A stretch of 64,000 nt of DNA from Candidatus Aminicenantes bacterium UBA6228 (GTDB lineage: Bacteria > Acidobacteriota > Aminicenantia > Aminicenantales > Saccharicenantaceae), in contig DJWO01000001.1 in the NCBI GenBank assembly GCA_002441005.1, positions 1 to 64,000 on the forward strand. Reading direction: 5' to 3'. A program made the position numbers and the translations under genes. Position 1 is the first letter of the stretch. Each line of letters starts with the position of its first letter. The notes under the pieces are model-generated. The model saw only the letters and a program-made list of their open reading frames with translations, did not search any database and had not been told where the DNA came from. Positions 28,163-36,296 of the stretch are shown piece after piece.

Positions 28163-29582
28163 AACCTTTCATCACACCCACCGGGACCAGACGGGCGACC
28201 AATTTCCCCAGCCCGGTCTCATGAGACACTTTGACCACCTCATCCACATCCTTGTAGGCAGCAGCCGCCTCTTCAGCCACACCTTTCCAGCTGGTCGCTT
28301 TAAGTTCAATCCCCTTTTTCGCCAGTTCATCTCTGATCTGCTCTCCCCGGAAACGCCGCAGGGCTTCATTGCGGCTCATAACCCGGCCGGCTCCATGGGC
28401 CGTTGAGCTAAAACTCATCTCCTCAGCTTCAGCGGTTCCGACCAGAATATAGGAGGCCGTGCCCATGCTGCCCGGTATTAAGACTGGCTGCCCTGCCTGG
28501 CGATAGACGGCCGGAATCTCCGCTCTCCCCGGCCCAAAACTTCGCGTCGCCCCTTTCCGGTGAACACAGAGGAGCTTCTCCTTTCCGCTAACTGTATGCT
28601 TTTCAACCTTAGCCACATTGTGACAGACATCATAAATCTGCCGCATCCCTCTGGCCTCCCCCATCACCTTCTCAAAGACACTCCTCACCCAGTGAGCAAT
28701 CATCTGCCGGTTGGCAAAAGCATAGTTAACCGCCGCACACATTGACTTATAATATTGCTGGCCGAGCCTGGACTTAAAAGGGGCATTGATTAATTCGCGG
28801 TCGGGCAAGCCTTTGAAGCCAAATTCATTTCCCATAAGTTCTATGTAATCGGTGGCAATTTGATGCCCGAGACCCCGGCTGCCGCAGTGAATCATGACCA
28901 GAATCTGGTCTTTCTCCTCGAGGCCAAATACACCAGCCACTTTTTCGTCATAAATTTCGTCAACCTTTTGAATCTCCAGAAAATGATTGCCTGCGCCGAG
29001 CGTCCCCAGCTGTGGAAGCCCTCTCTCCAGCGCCCGCTCTGAGATAAATTCACACGAAGCCTCTTTCATCTGGCCGCCTTCTTCGGTCCGGTCGAGGTCT
29101 TCGGCTAAGCCATAGCCTCCTTCGACCGCCCACCTGGCACCTTTGACCAGTATTTCTTTAAGGACGCGGCTGCTGAGTTTCGTAATTCCTCCCTTCCCCA
29201 CCCCGGCCGGAACTTCTTTAAAGATTTCGGCCAGCAGTTCTTTTTTTCTGGTGACGATATCGTTTTCCTTAAAATCTGTTCGCAGGAGCCTGACCCCGCA
29301 ATTGATGTCATAGCCAACCCCTCCCGGGGAAATGATCCCTTCGTCGAGGTCAAAGGCTGCCACACCACCAATCGGAAAGCCATAGCCCTGGTGGGCATCC
29401 GGCATGACATAAGACATCTTCTGAATGCCTGGGAGGCAAGCTACATTTTTAGCCTGCTGCCAAGTCTGATCCCGCCCGGCCAGATCAATGAGGCGCTTTG
29501 AGGCATAAACCCTGGCTGGGACCCGCATCTCGCCGGATTTTGGAATCTCCCAGATATACTCGCTTACCCTGACTAAATCCAT
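28161..29582 (-). CDS. rtcB: RtcB tRNA/RNA ligase
   Basis: GTP-dependent RNA ligase joining 2',3'-cyclic phosphate (or 3'-phosphate) and 5'-OH ends in RNA repair or splicing. Visible marks are MPDAHQGYGFPIGGVAAFD, GGVGYDINCGVRLL (metal-binding Cys), LGTLGAGNHFLEIQ, MIHCGSRGLGHQ, and SSTAHGAGRVMSR with the guanylated His. The C-terminus VPVGVMKG is the normal family end. The ATG at 29582 has a GAGGGGG site; an earlier codon at 29594 would overlap archease. It lies 8 bases after archease, its known activator, in the same operon. The stop codon coincides with the edge of element C. Confidence 0.96.
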   Translation of the reverse strand: MDLVRVSEYIWEIPKSGEMRVPARVYASKRLIDLAGRDQTWQQAKNVACLPGIQKMSYVMPDAHQGYGFPIGGVAAFDLDEGIISPGGVGYDINCGVRLLRTDFKENDIVTRKKELLAEIFKEVPAGVGKGGITKLSSRVLKEILVKGARWAVEGGYGLAEDLDRTEEGGQMKEASCEFISERALERGLPQLGTLGAGNHFLEIQKVDEIYDEKVAGVFGLEEKDQILVMIHCGSRGLGHQIATDYIELMGNEFGFKGLPDRELINAPFKSRLGQQYYKSMCAAVNYAFANRQMIAHWVRSVFEKVMGEARGMRQIYDVCHNVAKVEKHTVSGKEKLLCVHRKGATRSFGPGRAEIPAVYRQAGQPVLIPGSMGTASYILVGTAEAEEMSFSSTAHGAGRVMSRNEALRRFRGEQIRDELAKKGIELKATSWKGVAEEAAAAYKDVDEVVKVSHETGLGKLVARLVPVGVMKG

Positions 29583-29590
29583 TTTCCCCC

Positions 29591-30064
29591 TCACATATCA
29601 ACGACGGCCTCCAGCAGCCAGCCGCCGTCAATTTTTTCGATTTTTATCTCATTATAAGTCACGGCTTTAACCAGCCCATAAATTTCATATTGAGGCGAAA
29701 CATCATCTCCGGCTACCTTGGCTTCAAGGCGATAAAGTCTACTGTCATCTTTTTGAATTTGCTCAACTCTAACGGACTCGACTTTAGCCAGCAGAAATGA
29801 TTTAACTTCCAGAAGGTAAAGAAATTCGGTCAAAAATTTGACAGTCAGCTGCTCCAGGCTTGAGGCTTCAACTTCTATTGATTCTTTCCTGACCGGTCTG
29901 ACCTGGTCCGCCTCCCACATCAAAGAAACCAGGGCCGTAGCGGCATTGACCAGCACCTCCTCCAGCGAATGCCCGTAAGCCCGGAATTTAGCATCGGCCA
30001 TGTGGGGCAAAAATTCATACTTTAAAATAGGGACACAATTTATATTTCCTATTTTTTTGTTCAT
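29591..30064 (-). CDS. archease, with repeat-derived N-terminus
   Basis: Archease activates RtcB by helping guanylation and metal loading. The core from KYEFLPHMADAKFRAYG onward is typical, ending at EAVVDM, about 143 residues of native sequence. The codons before it do not belong to the family: the only ATG before the core (30064) lies beyond the left arm of repeat element D, and the first residues, MNKKIGNINCVPIL, are the translated repeat. A weak AAAGG lies upstream of that ATG. The insertion has therefore replaced the natural start and 5' flank. An ATT start at the core edge is the alternative. Operon with rtcB. Confidence 0.88.
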   Translation of the reverse strand: MNKKIGNINCVPILKYEFLPHMADAKFRAYGHSLEEVLVNAATALVSLMWEADQVRPVRKESIEVEASSLEQLTVKFLTEFLYLLEVKSFLLAKVESVRVEQIQKDDSRLYRLEAKVAGDDVSPQYEIYGLVKAVTYNEIKIEKIDGGWLLEAVVDM

Positions 30065-30350
30065 TTGCCTTTAAAAACTTACAATTGCCTCGCTTTTAAC
30101 AGGAGCAAAAACAGGAGTCACCGTCTTCACCTCCAATATGGCTGAGAGGTAATCGTTCATTTTTTCTGATTCCTTTTTAGAAAGTAATGGCTTCGAGCTC
30201 TGATTCTTTATATTATCAAATTAAGCCGACAGAAATTCACTCTTGTTTTTTATTATTTCACCGGAAATGAACATAATCAAGCCAGAATCGCTGGTGCTCA
30301 TCTCAGGTGTCTTATAAAAAATAGGAAATATAGATTGTGTCCCCTGTTTT
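30024..30350. repeat. inverted-repeat element D
   Basis: Left arm 30024-30058 (slightly diverged, GGGACACAATTTATATTTCC) lies inside the archease reading frame; right arm 30316-30350 touches the TAA stop of the radical SAM gene. The 257-base interior contains a minus-strand frame with MNDYLSAILEVKTVTPVF (start 30160, stop near 30071), beginning about 100 bases from the left arm as in element C. Total length about 327 bases. Confidence 0.78.
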
Positions 30351-31366
30351 TAGAAGATACCGGCAATTTGCCGCCCGCAGTCGGGGCAATGACCGGCCTT
30401 AATTCTGTTCTCCCTGACCGCAAAACCTTCCCGCTCAATGAGCAGCGCCCCGCATTGCGGACAAATCGTATCTTCTCCCTCGCCCCAGACATTCCCCACA
30501 TAAATATAATTCAGCCCGGCCTCCCGGCCAATGTCCCTGGCCATTCTTAGCGTCTCCACAGGTGTAGCCTGGTTATCGAGGTATTTATAGTCAGGATGAA
30601 AGCGGCTCAGGTGCCAGGGAATATCGTGATCAACACTGGCTAAAAACCTGGCCAGGTCCTGAAGCTCCTGTCGCGAATCGTTTTCTCCGGGGATAACGAG
30701 CGTCGTGACCTCCACCCAGATGTTCAATTCCTTCATCTTTTTGATGGAGTCAAGCACCGGCTGTAGCTTGGCCTTGCAGATTTTCTTATATTTTTCTTCG
30801 CGGAAAAACTTTAAATCAACATTGGCCGCATCGAGATAGGGTTTAATATCCTCCAGCGCCTCTCCCGTCATAAAACCGTTGGTCACAAAATTATTCCTGA
30901 TCCCGGCTTCTTTGGCCAGTTTGGCCACATCATAAGCATATTCAAAGAAAATGGTCGGCTCGGTATAAGTATAAGAAATGCTGGCACAGTGATTGAGCTT
31001 AGCCTGCCTGACCACTTCCTCAACCGGCAAATGGCTGCTCCTCAATCCCTCTACCCCCTCAGATATTCTTGTCTGCGAGATTTCCCAGTTCTGGCAGAAC
31101 GGACACTGGAAATTGCAGCCAATGGTAGCTATAGACAAAGCTTCACTTCCGGGCAAAAAGTGAAAAAAAGGTTTCTTCTCAATCGGATCAACATGAGCAG
31201 CAATCACCTCTTCATAAACATAAGTATAAAGCCTGCCCTCCACATTCTGTCTAACTCCGCAGATACCGAATTGCCCGGCTTTTAACCTGCACCTGTGGGC
31301 ACACAGCCGACATTCAACCTGCTGGCCCTCGAGCCGCTCATAAAGCCTCGCCTCGCGTCGCGCCAT
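30350..31366 (-). CDS. amrS: AmmeMemoRadiSam-system radical SAM enzyme
   Basis: 338-aa radical SAM protein. The N-terminal Cys-rich region CRLCAHRCRLKAGQFGICGVR is followed by the cluster motif CNFQCPFCQNW (CxxxCxxC) and the SYTEPTIFFEYAYD block typical of AmrS-like proteins (formerly called pyruvate formate-lyase activating-like). A C-terminal zinc-ribbon-like pair (CPQCGALL...CPDCGRQIAGIF) ends the protein as usual. Related proteins are grouped with AMMECR1 and Memo; neither partner is in this window. The ATG follows the nth stop without a gap, with GGGGAGATAA as ribosome site. The stop abuts element D. Confidence 0.9.
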   Translation of the reverse strand: MARREARLYERLEGQQVECRLCAHRCRLKAGQFGICGVRQNVEGRLYTYVYEEVIAAHVDPIEKKPFFHFLPGSEALSIATIGCNFQCPFCQNWEISQTRISEGVEGLRSSHLPVEEVVRQAKLNHCASISYTYTEPTIFFEYAYDVAKLAKEAGIRNNFVTNGFMTGEALEDIKPYLDAANVDLKFFREEKYKKICKAKLQPVLDSIKKMKELNIWVEVTTLVIPGENDSRQELQDLARFLASVDHDIPWHLSRFHPDYKYLDNQATPVETLRMARDIGREAGLNYIYVGNVWGEGEDTICPQCGALLIEREGFAVRENRIKAGHCPDCGRQIAGIF

Positions 31367-32128
31367 TTATCTCCCCTTCTTTCCCGCTCCAGCGGCCATG
31401 GCTGACAGTTTCTCAAACGAAGGGCAAAGCTCCTTGAGAACGCACTCCAAGCAGCGCGGTTTTTTTGCCTGGCAAATTTTTCGTCCATGCTCGACGAAGA
31501 GGAAATTAAAATCAAGCCAGTCAGCCCCGGGCACGATAGTCATCAGGTCTTTTTCTATTTTTTCAGGTTGCCTCTCCTGGCTGAGTCCGAGCCTGCCGGC
31601 CAGCCTCTTCACATGGGTATCAACCGCAATGCCTTCAGCCTTCTTATAAGCTGAAGCCAGCACAATGTTAGCGGTCTTTCTGGCCACACCTGGCAGCTTG
31701 ATCAGCTCGGCCATCGAATCCGGCACTTTCCCCCCATATTCTTCTACCAGCTTCTTCGACAGGCCAATTATGTTCCTGGCCTTATTCCGGAAAAAGCCAG
31801 TTGACCTGATCTCCTTTTCGAGTTCTTCCTGTCTGGCCCGGGCAAAGTTTTCGACCGCCGGATATTTTTTAAACAGTCCCGGCGTGACCTTGTTGACTCT
31901 TTCATCAGTGCACTGAGCTGCCAAAATGGTCGCAATCAACAGCTCAAACGGAGTCCGGTAATGAAGAGCTGTCTGCGCCGACGGGTACTCTTTTCTTAAA
32001 AGTTTTATTATCTTTTTTACTCGGGCTTCCGGCCCTTCCCCGGCCAGCTCGTTATCTGAAATCTTGGATAATTTCTTTGACTGCTGGCCTCCCCTTTTTC
32101 CTTCCTGGTTTTTTTTCATCCCGGCCAT
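31367..32128 (-). CDS. nth: endonuclease III (DNA glycosylase/AP lyase)
   Basis: Base-excision repair glycosylase for oxidised pyrimidines. The helix-hairpin-helix with catalytic Lys is LPGVARKTANIVLA and the catalytic Asp lies in VDTHVKRLAGRLG. The C-terminal [4Fe-4S] cluster motif is CQAKKPRCLECVLKELC (Cx6Cx2Cx5C). At 253 aa it carries a charged 35-residue N-terminal extension (KKNQEGKRGGQQSKK) beyond the usual 210-220. It sits directly upstream of amrS. Confidence 0.95.
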   Translation of the reverse strand: MAGMKKNQEGKRGGQQSKKLSKISDNELAGEGPEARVKKIIKLLRKEYPSAQTALHYRTPFELLIATILAAQCTDERVNKVTPGLFKKYPAVENFARARQEELEKEIRSTGFFRNKARNIIGLSKKLVEEYGGKVPDSMAELIKLPGVARKTANIVLASAYKKAEGIAVDTHVKRLAGRLGLSQERQPEKIEKDLMTIVPGADWLDFNFLFVEHGRKICQAKKPRCLECVLKELCPSFEKLSAMAAGAGKKGR

Positions 32129-32151
32129 GGACCCTATTCCCTCCTTATTGA

Positions 32152-33267
32152 TCAGATACCAAGATCGGTCCGGAGCTGAAGGATGCGCAGCAAATCAGTC
32201 CTGGTAATAATCCCGACCACCCGGCCGCCTTCCAGAACTGGCAGCTGATTGACTTCGTTATTTACCAGACTGTTCAAGACCTCATCTCCGTTAGCTTCCG
32301 GCCTGATCGAGACAACTTTGTTCACCGGAGTCATAATCTCGCTGACTTTTAGTTCCGGCCAGCGGGAGTGAGGAACTTTTTTGACATCCTCCAGACAGAC
32401 CAGCCCCAGAAAAACATCCTGATCTGTAACCAGAAACACCCTTTCCCGCTTTTTAAGAATGTAATCATGAACCAGCGTTTCGACCGGCAGCTCCGGGTTG
32501 ACTGAAATAAAATTTCTATCCATTAAATCAGAAGCTTTAAGATCCTGCAGAGCCGATTTGAGAACAACCTGAGAATAACCCTGAACTGAAGCACTGTGAA
32601 GGAACCAGCCAATCAACACCAGCCATAAGCCGCCTAAATTTCCCCGGAAAAATTCAACCAGGCCGATAAAAATTAAAAGAAAGGCAATTCCCTGTCCGAC
32701 GCTGGAAGCTATGCGGGTAGCTTTCTTCAGATCGCCAGTTGCCCGCCAGAGAATGGCTCTCAGCACTCGCCCGCCATCCATTGGAAAACCAGGCAACAGA
32801 TTGAATCCCCCCAGGACCAGATTAGTGTAGGCCAGATAAGCCGAGATAACCTGGACCGGGTGGGAAATGTTTCTCAAGCCGGATGATAGTAGCAGAAACA
32901 GTCCACCCAGAATAAAACTTGAAACTGGACCGGCCAGGGCTAAGTAAAATTCCTTCTTTGGCTCTTTGAGTTCCTCACTGATGCGGGCCACCCCGCCCAG
33001 AATAAAAAGGGTAATGTCCTCAACTTTTTCCCCCTGTTTACGGGCCACCACCGAATGAGCCAGCTCATGAAACAAGACCGAAGCAAAAACCAGCAAGCTG
33101 GTAATGAGGCCGAGCAGCCAGTAAAAGCTATGGCTCGACACCGGAAAGGCCTGAGGAAAATAGAAAGCAGCTAAGGAAAAAGTGAAGAGCAGAAAGATAA
33201 TTATCCAGCTCGAATCGACTTTAATCTCGATACCGGCTAGCCGGCCAATTCTCCAGGCGTGCTTCAT
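32152..33267 (-). CDS. site-2 protease (M50) with two CBS domains
   Basis: Membrane zinc metalloprotease for intramembrane proteolysis. About six membrane segments in residues 15-225 contain HELAH (zinc site, near residue 67) and NLLPGFPMDGGRVLRA with the third ligand Asp. Two CBS domains (about 245-371; SVNPELPVETLVHDYI and VVGIITRTDLLRI) would sense adenine nucleotides. This is the class with rhomboid-like SpoIVFB/CBS architecture. Ribosome site AGGGAGCT before the ATG. The substrate is unknown. Confidence 0.93.
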   Translation of the reverse strand: MKHAWRIGRLAGIEIKVDSSWIIIFLLFTFSLAAFYFPQAFPVSSHSFYWLLGLITSLLVFASVLFHELAHSVVARKQGEKVEDITLFILGGVARISEELKEPKKEFYLALAGPVSSFILGGLFLLLSSGLRNISHPVQVISAYLAYTNLVLGGFNLLPGFPMDGGRVLRAILWRATGDLKKATRIASSVGQGIAFLLIFIGLVEFFRGNLGGLWLVLIGWFLHSASVQGYSQVVLKSALQDLKASDLMDRNFISVNPELPVETLVHDYILKKRERVFLVTDQDVFLGLVCLEDVKKVPHSRWPELKVSEIMTPVNKVVSIRPEANGDEVLNSLVNNEVNQLPVLEGGRVVGIITRTDLLRILQLRTDLGI

Positions 33268-33528
33268 CTTAGCTCCCTCTGTATTTTATCAGCTTTTCTC
33301 TTTTCTCCAAAGCTATAACCGTGAAAAAAGAAGAGAAGCAGCCGCCCCTCAGCAGTATTTTTTCTAAATAAAATTCTGACTGCCACACCTCACCGCCAGA
33401 TGAACTGGCCTGCCGGTCTCTCCTTTTATTTTGAGCGGCAGTTTCCTGGGAAAATCGCGGGCCACCTTTAAGTGTCCTGCTAACAGAAAAGTTTTTGGTA
33501 GTCTTCGGCCGGAGCAAGCCTCAACTTT
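33268..33528. other. intergenic, nothing recognised
   Basis: About 260 bases between the site-2 protease start and the rubrerythrin stop. Frames that cross it are short and share no similarity I can recognise. No terminator-like hairpin was found. Confidence 0.35.
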
Positions 33529-34032
33529 TCAAAATTTGACAAACTTATCTTTGGGGGTACCACAAACCGGGCAGCGCTCGGGAGCTTCACCTTCCATGGT
33601 GAAACCGCAAACCGGACAGACATAAACATCAGACAGTTCAACATCTTTTCCCTGTTGAGCCGCAGCCTTCGCCCGGTTATAAAGGCCAGCATGAACTTTC
33701 TCAGTGGCCAGAGCCGCCTGGAAAAACATGGCTGCTTTGTTTTCGGCCTGCTCCTTGGCCACGGCTACGTAAGCCGGATACATGTCTTCAACTTCAAAAG
33801 TCTCACCTTCCAGAGCTCTTCCCAGATTGTCAGTTGTTTTCCCTTCTCCATCCAGGGCTTTCAGGTAGTTAGTACCATGGAACTGTTCTGACAGAGAAGC
33901 AGCTTCAAATAGTCTGGCAATATTAGGCAGGTTTTCCTTCTTAGCCTGTTCGGCATAGAACTTGTACTTCAGATGAGCCTGACTTTCCCCGGCCAAGGCC
34001 GCTCGCAGAGAATTTTCTGTTATTTTTTTCAT
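33529..34032 (-). CDS. rubrerythrin
   Basis: 167-aa non-haem di-iron protein that reduces hydrogen peroxide in anaerobes. The four-helix ferritin-like domain carries LAGESQAHLKYKFYAEQA, FHGTNYLKAL, the second-half EQAENKAAMFFQAALATEK with iron-ligand Glu residues, and a C-terminal rubredoxin-like FeCys4 site (CPVCGFTM...CPVCG). A GAGGAGG ribosome site is present. Electrons could come from the rubredoxin at 49681 and its reductase. Confidence 0.95.
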   Translation of the reverse strand: MKKITENSLRAALAGESQAHLKYKFYAEQAKKENLPNIARLFEAASLSEQFHGTNYLKALDGEGKTTDNLGRALEGETFEVEDMYPAYVAVAKEQAENKAAMFFQAALATEKVHAGLYNRAKAAAQQGKDVELSDVYVCPVCGFTMEGEAPERCPVCGTPKDKFVKF

Positions 34033-34076
34033 TGTTCCTCCTCTTTCTTCTTTTTTATTTGCCGGTTATATAACAA

Positions 34077-34093
34077 ACAGGGGTTACCCCTGT
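34077..34093 (-). terminator. hairpin downstream of nadA
   Basis: Perfect 7-bp stem ACAGGGG / CCCCTGT with a 3-base loop between the nadA stop and the rubrerythrin start, followed on the plus strand by seven T and on the minus strand by a weaker TTTGTTATAT. Likely a terminator or attenuator between the two minus-strand genes. Confidence 0.5.
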
Positions 34094-34097
34094 TTTT

Positions 34098-35006
34098 TTA
34101 AACAAACTGAACCATCCGGTTAATAGCTGCCCGGGCTTTCGTGGCTATCTCTTCGTCAACTATAACTTCTGGTTTCTCCTCCAATAAAGCCAGGTAAACT
34201 TTCTCCAGACTGTTTTTCTTCATCTCCGGGCAGACAGCTTCCGGCCTGACTGGATAGAATTTTTTACCTGGATTGTCCCGACCTAATCGATGGAGAAGGC
34301 CGGTTTCAGTAGCGATGATAATCTCGTCTGCAGCCGTCTTTCTGGCTTCATTGATCATCTGACCCGTGGACAGAACCCGGTCAGCCAGTTCAAGAACTTC
34401 CGGCCGGCACTCGGGGTGGGCCCAGATTTCAGCTTCAGGATGAGAAGCTTTAGTCTCAAGCAAATCGGTGGCTCTAATCTCCTCATGAACCGGGCAATAG
34501 CCATTCCAGGCGATTATTCGCTTGCCAGTCTTTAATCTAACATAACTGGCCAGGTTGCGGTCTGGCACAAAGATTATCTCTTCATCGGGCAGGCTGTTAA
34601 CCAGCTTAACCGCATTAGCGGAGGTGCAGCAGATATCGGTTTCAGCCTTAACTCCAGCCGTAGTATTGACATAGGAAATCACTTTTCTTCCGGGGAATTT
34701 TTTCTTCATCTCGATGAGGTCAGTCTGGCTGGCCTGGTCAGCCAGCGGGCAGCCGGCCTGAGGCTCGGGTATTACGACCTTTTTATCAGGGGCCAGAATC
34801 TTAGCTGTTTCGGCCATAAAATAAACACCGGCAAAAATAATCAGCCTGGCTTCGGCTTGAGCCGCCAGCCTGCTCAGCTCCAAAGAGTCACCGACCACGT
34901 CAGCTATATCCTGAATCTCAGCTGGCTGATAATTATGAGCAAAAATAACCGCATCCCTTTCTGGCTTGAGGCGGGTTATTTCTTCTTTCAGTTGATCCTG
35001 TTCCAT
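34098..35006 (-). CDS. nadA: quinolinate synthase
   Basis: [4Fe-4S] enzyme joining iminoaspartate and dihydroxyacetone phosphate in de novo NAD synthesis. Family blocks visible: IFAHNYQPAEIQDIADVVGDS, FMAETAKIL, GCPLADQ, YVNTTAGVKAETDICCTSANA, and GYCPVHEEI. Cluster Cys residues lie at about 81-111 and later in HPECRPEV and AVCPEM. The 302-aa length is normal. No nadB or nadC is in the window. Confidence 0.96.
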   Translation of the reverse strand: MEQDQLKEEITRLKPERDAVIFAHNYQPAEIQDIADVVGDSLELSRLAAQAEARLIIFAGVYFMAETAKILAPDKKVVIPEPQAGCPLADQASQTDLIEMKKKFPGRKVISYVNTTAGVKAETDICCTSANAVKLVNSLPDEEIIFVPDRNLASYVRLKTGKRIIAWNGYCPVHEEIRATDLLETKASHPEAEIWAHPECRPEVLELADRVLSTGQMINEARKTAADEIIIATETGLLHRLGRDNPGKKFYPVRPEAVCPEMKKNSLEKVYLALLEEKPEVIVDEEIATKARAAINRMVQFV

Positions 35007-35087
35007 GATCAGGCCTAAACCGGAATCAGTTTGACAGCCGGGCGGCTTGGAGTTTTAAAAGCCCGATTTAGCTACTGCTCTTACCTG

Positions 35088-35112
35088 CAGGCAGATACCG
35101 GGAATCTGCCTG
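35088..35112. other. 9-bp hairpin between the NifU-like gene and nadA
   Basis: Perfect inverted repeat CAGGCAGAT (35088-35096) and ATCTGCCTG (35104-35112) with a 7-base loop. No T-run follows on either strand, so it is not a standard terminator. It may be an operator or leader structure for nadA. Confidence 0.4.
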
Positions 35113-35134
35113 GCAGCCACCAGGGCGGTCAGCT

Positions 35135-35353
35135 TCAAACTGACACCACGCTCTTAATTTCGGGAATTTCCTTCTTGAGCAAACGCTCAATACCCATCTT
35201 AAGTGTCATCTGAGACATGGGGCAGCCGCCGCAGACACCTACCAGCCGGACAGAGACCACCCCGTCAACTACATCCACCAGTTCAACATCACCGCCATCG
35301 GCTTGAAGGGCTGGCCTGATCTTGTTCAGAACTTCCTCCACTTTTTCTTTCAT
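35135..35353 (-). CDS. NifU-like C-terminal domain iron-sulfur scaffold
   Basis: 72-aa protein equal to the NifU/NfuA C-terminal domain, which carries or transfers [4Fe-4S] clusters. RPALQADGGDVELVDV and GVCGGCPMSQMTLK with the CxxC pair are diagnostic. The ATG at 35353 is preferred over an upstream start (35374) because GGAG lies just before it. Located upstream of nadA, a [4Fe-4S] enzyme it could serve (inference). Confidence 0.92.
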   Translation of the reverse strand: MKEKVEEVLNKIRPALQADGGDVELVDVVDGVVSVRLVGVCGGCPMSQMTLKMGIERLLKKEIPEIKSVVSV

Positions 35354-35477
35354 CCGTTTTCTCCTTAAGGTCAAAACCAGTTTCCTGGCCTTGACTTTTA
35401 GTTTAGCCTATTCTGCCTAAGCTTTCAACTTATATCCTATCATTTTAGTAGGAATTAGACAAGCTTTAATTATCAGG

Positions 35478-36296
35478 CTAAAGCTGGACCGTTAGCCCGT
35501 CATAAGCGGCCAGAACTTCATGGCCCGTCTGTTCACTCAATTTTTCAGCTACCTTCCTCGGATCAGCCCGGAGCATGGTCATCCCGAAGTGAGTTAAGTA
35601 GGCTCTCTCCGGCTTTATTCCCCTGATAATCTCAGCTGCTTCACCGGCTGTTAGATGAAGGATATCATCGTCTGCCCTGGACTCAGCCCTGACCACATTA
35701 AGAACCAGAATAGAAACATCCTCATAGGCTTTAATCAGACCAGGGAAAAATTTGGTATCAGTTAGAAAACCAACTGTCCCGGCCGGTAGATAAAATTTTA
35801 GGCCATAGGTTTCAGCCCCATGAAGATGACGGATAGAAGTTCTGATTTTAAGCTCTCCCAGCCGGTATTCTTTTTCAGCGGTGAGAACTTCAATCCGCTC
35901 CAGATAATCTTTAAGGTAATTGAAGACCACCGCTTCCCGGCCCTCAAGACATTCCTCTGGGGCAAACAGTACTCCCCGTTTTTTAAAACCGCCAGAGGTC
36001 ATAGCCTCAGCCAGGATATTGACGTCATTAGAATGGTCAATATGCTTGTGGGTCAGGAAGATAGCTTCGAGGCCGGTTGGGTCAAGTGGAGGACGGCTGT
36101 GAACCAGTCTGACCAGAGCTCCCGGGCCAGGGTCAAGTATCATCTTTTTCCCCAGGAAATTAAGAAATATGCCGCCAGAGGCCCGCAACTGTTTTGCCAC
36201 CACAAACCGGGCCCCGCCCGTCCCCAAAAACTTAAAATAATCAGCCAGTGAAGGATCAGTCGTTTCCGTCCTGACCATGTTTTTCCGGTTCGACAT
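35478..36296 (-). CDS. metallo-beta-lactamase-fold hydrolase
   Basis: 272-aa MBL-fold hydrolase of the RNase Z/phosphodiesterase-like branch. The zinc motif is THKHIDHSND (HxHxDH), further ligands lie in IRHLHGAE and FLTDTKFF, and the final His is in YLTHFGMTM. The substrate is unknown. The start overlaps the end of the CDF transporter frame by up to 41 bases; an internal ATG at 36278 would reduce this. Co-transcription with the transporter is likely. Confidence 0.85.
   Translation of the reverse strand: MSNRKNMVRTETTDPSLADYFKFLGTGGARFVVAKQLRASGGIFLNFLGKKMILDPGPGALVRLVHSRPPLDPTGLEAIFLTHKHIDHSNDVNILAEAMTSGGFKKRGVLFAPEECLEGREAVVFNYLKDYLERIEVLTAEKEYRLGELKIRTSIRHLHGAETYGLKFYLPAGTVGFLTDTKFFPGLIKAYEDVSILVLNVVRAESRADDDILHLTAGEAAEIIRGIKPERAYLTHFGMTMLRADPRKVAEKLSEQTGHEVLAAYDGLTVQL

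Noticed and set aside
30059..30315. Short frame in element D (ILEVKTVTPVF) that resembles the start of Cmr1-type CRISPR proteins
   Set aside because: Only about 10 residues look alike, the frame is 49 codons or less, and no cas gene or CRISPR array is in the window.
33269..33517. 82-codon minus-strand frame in the gap before the site-2 protease
   Set aside because: No ribosome site, unusual composition and no similarity to known proteins.
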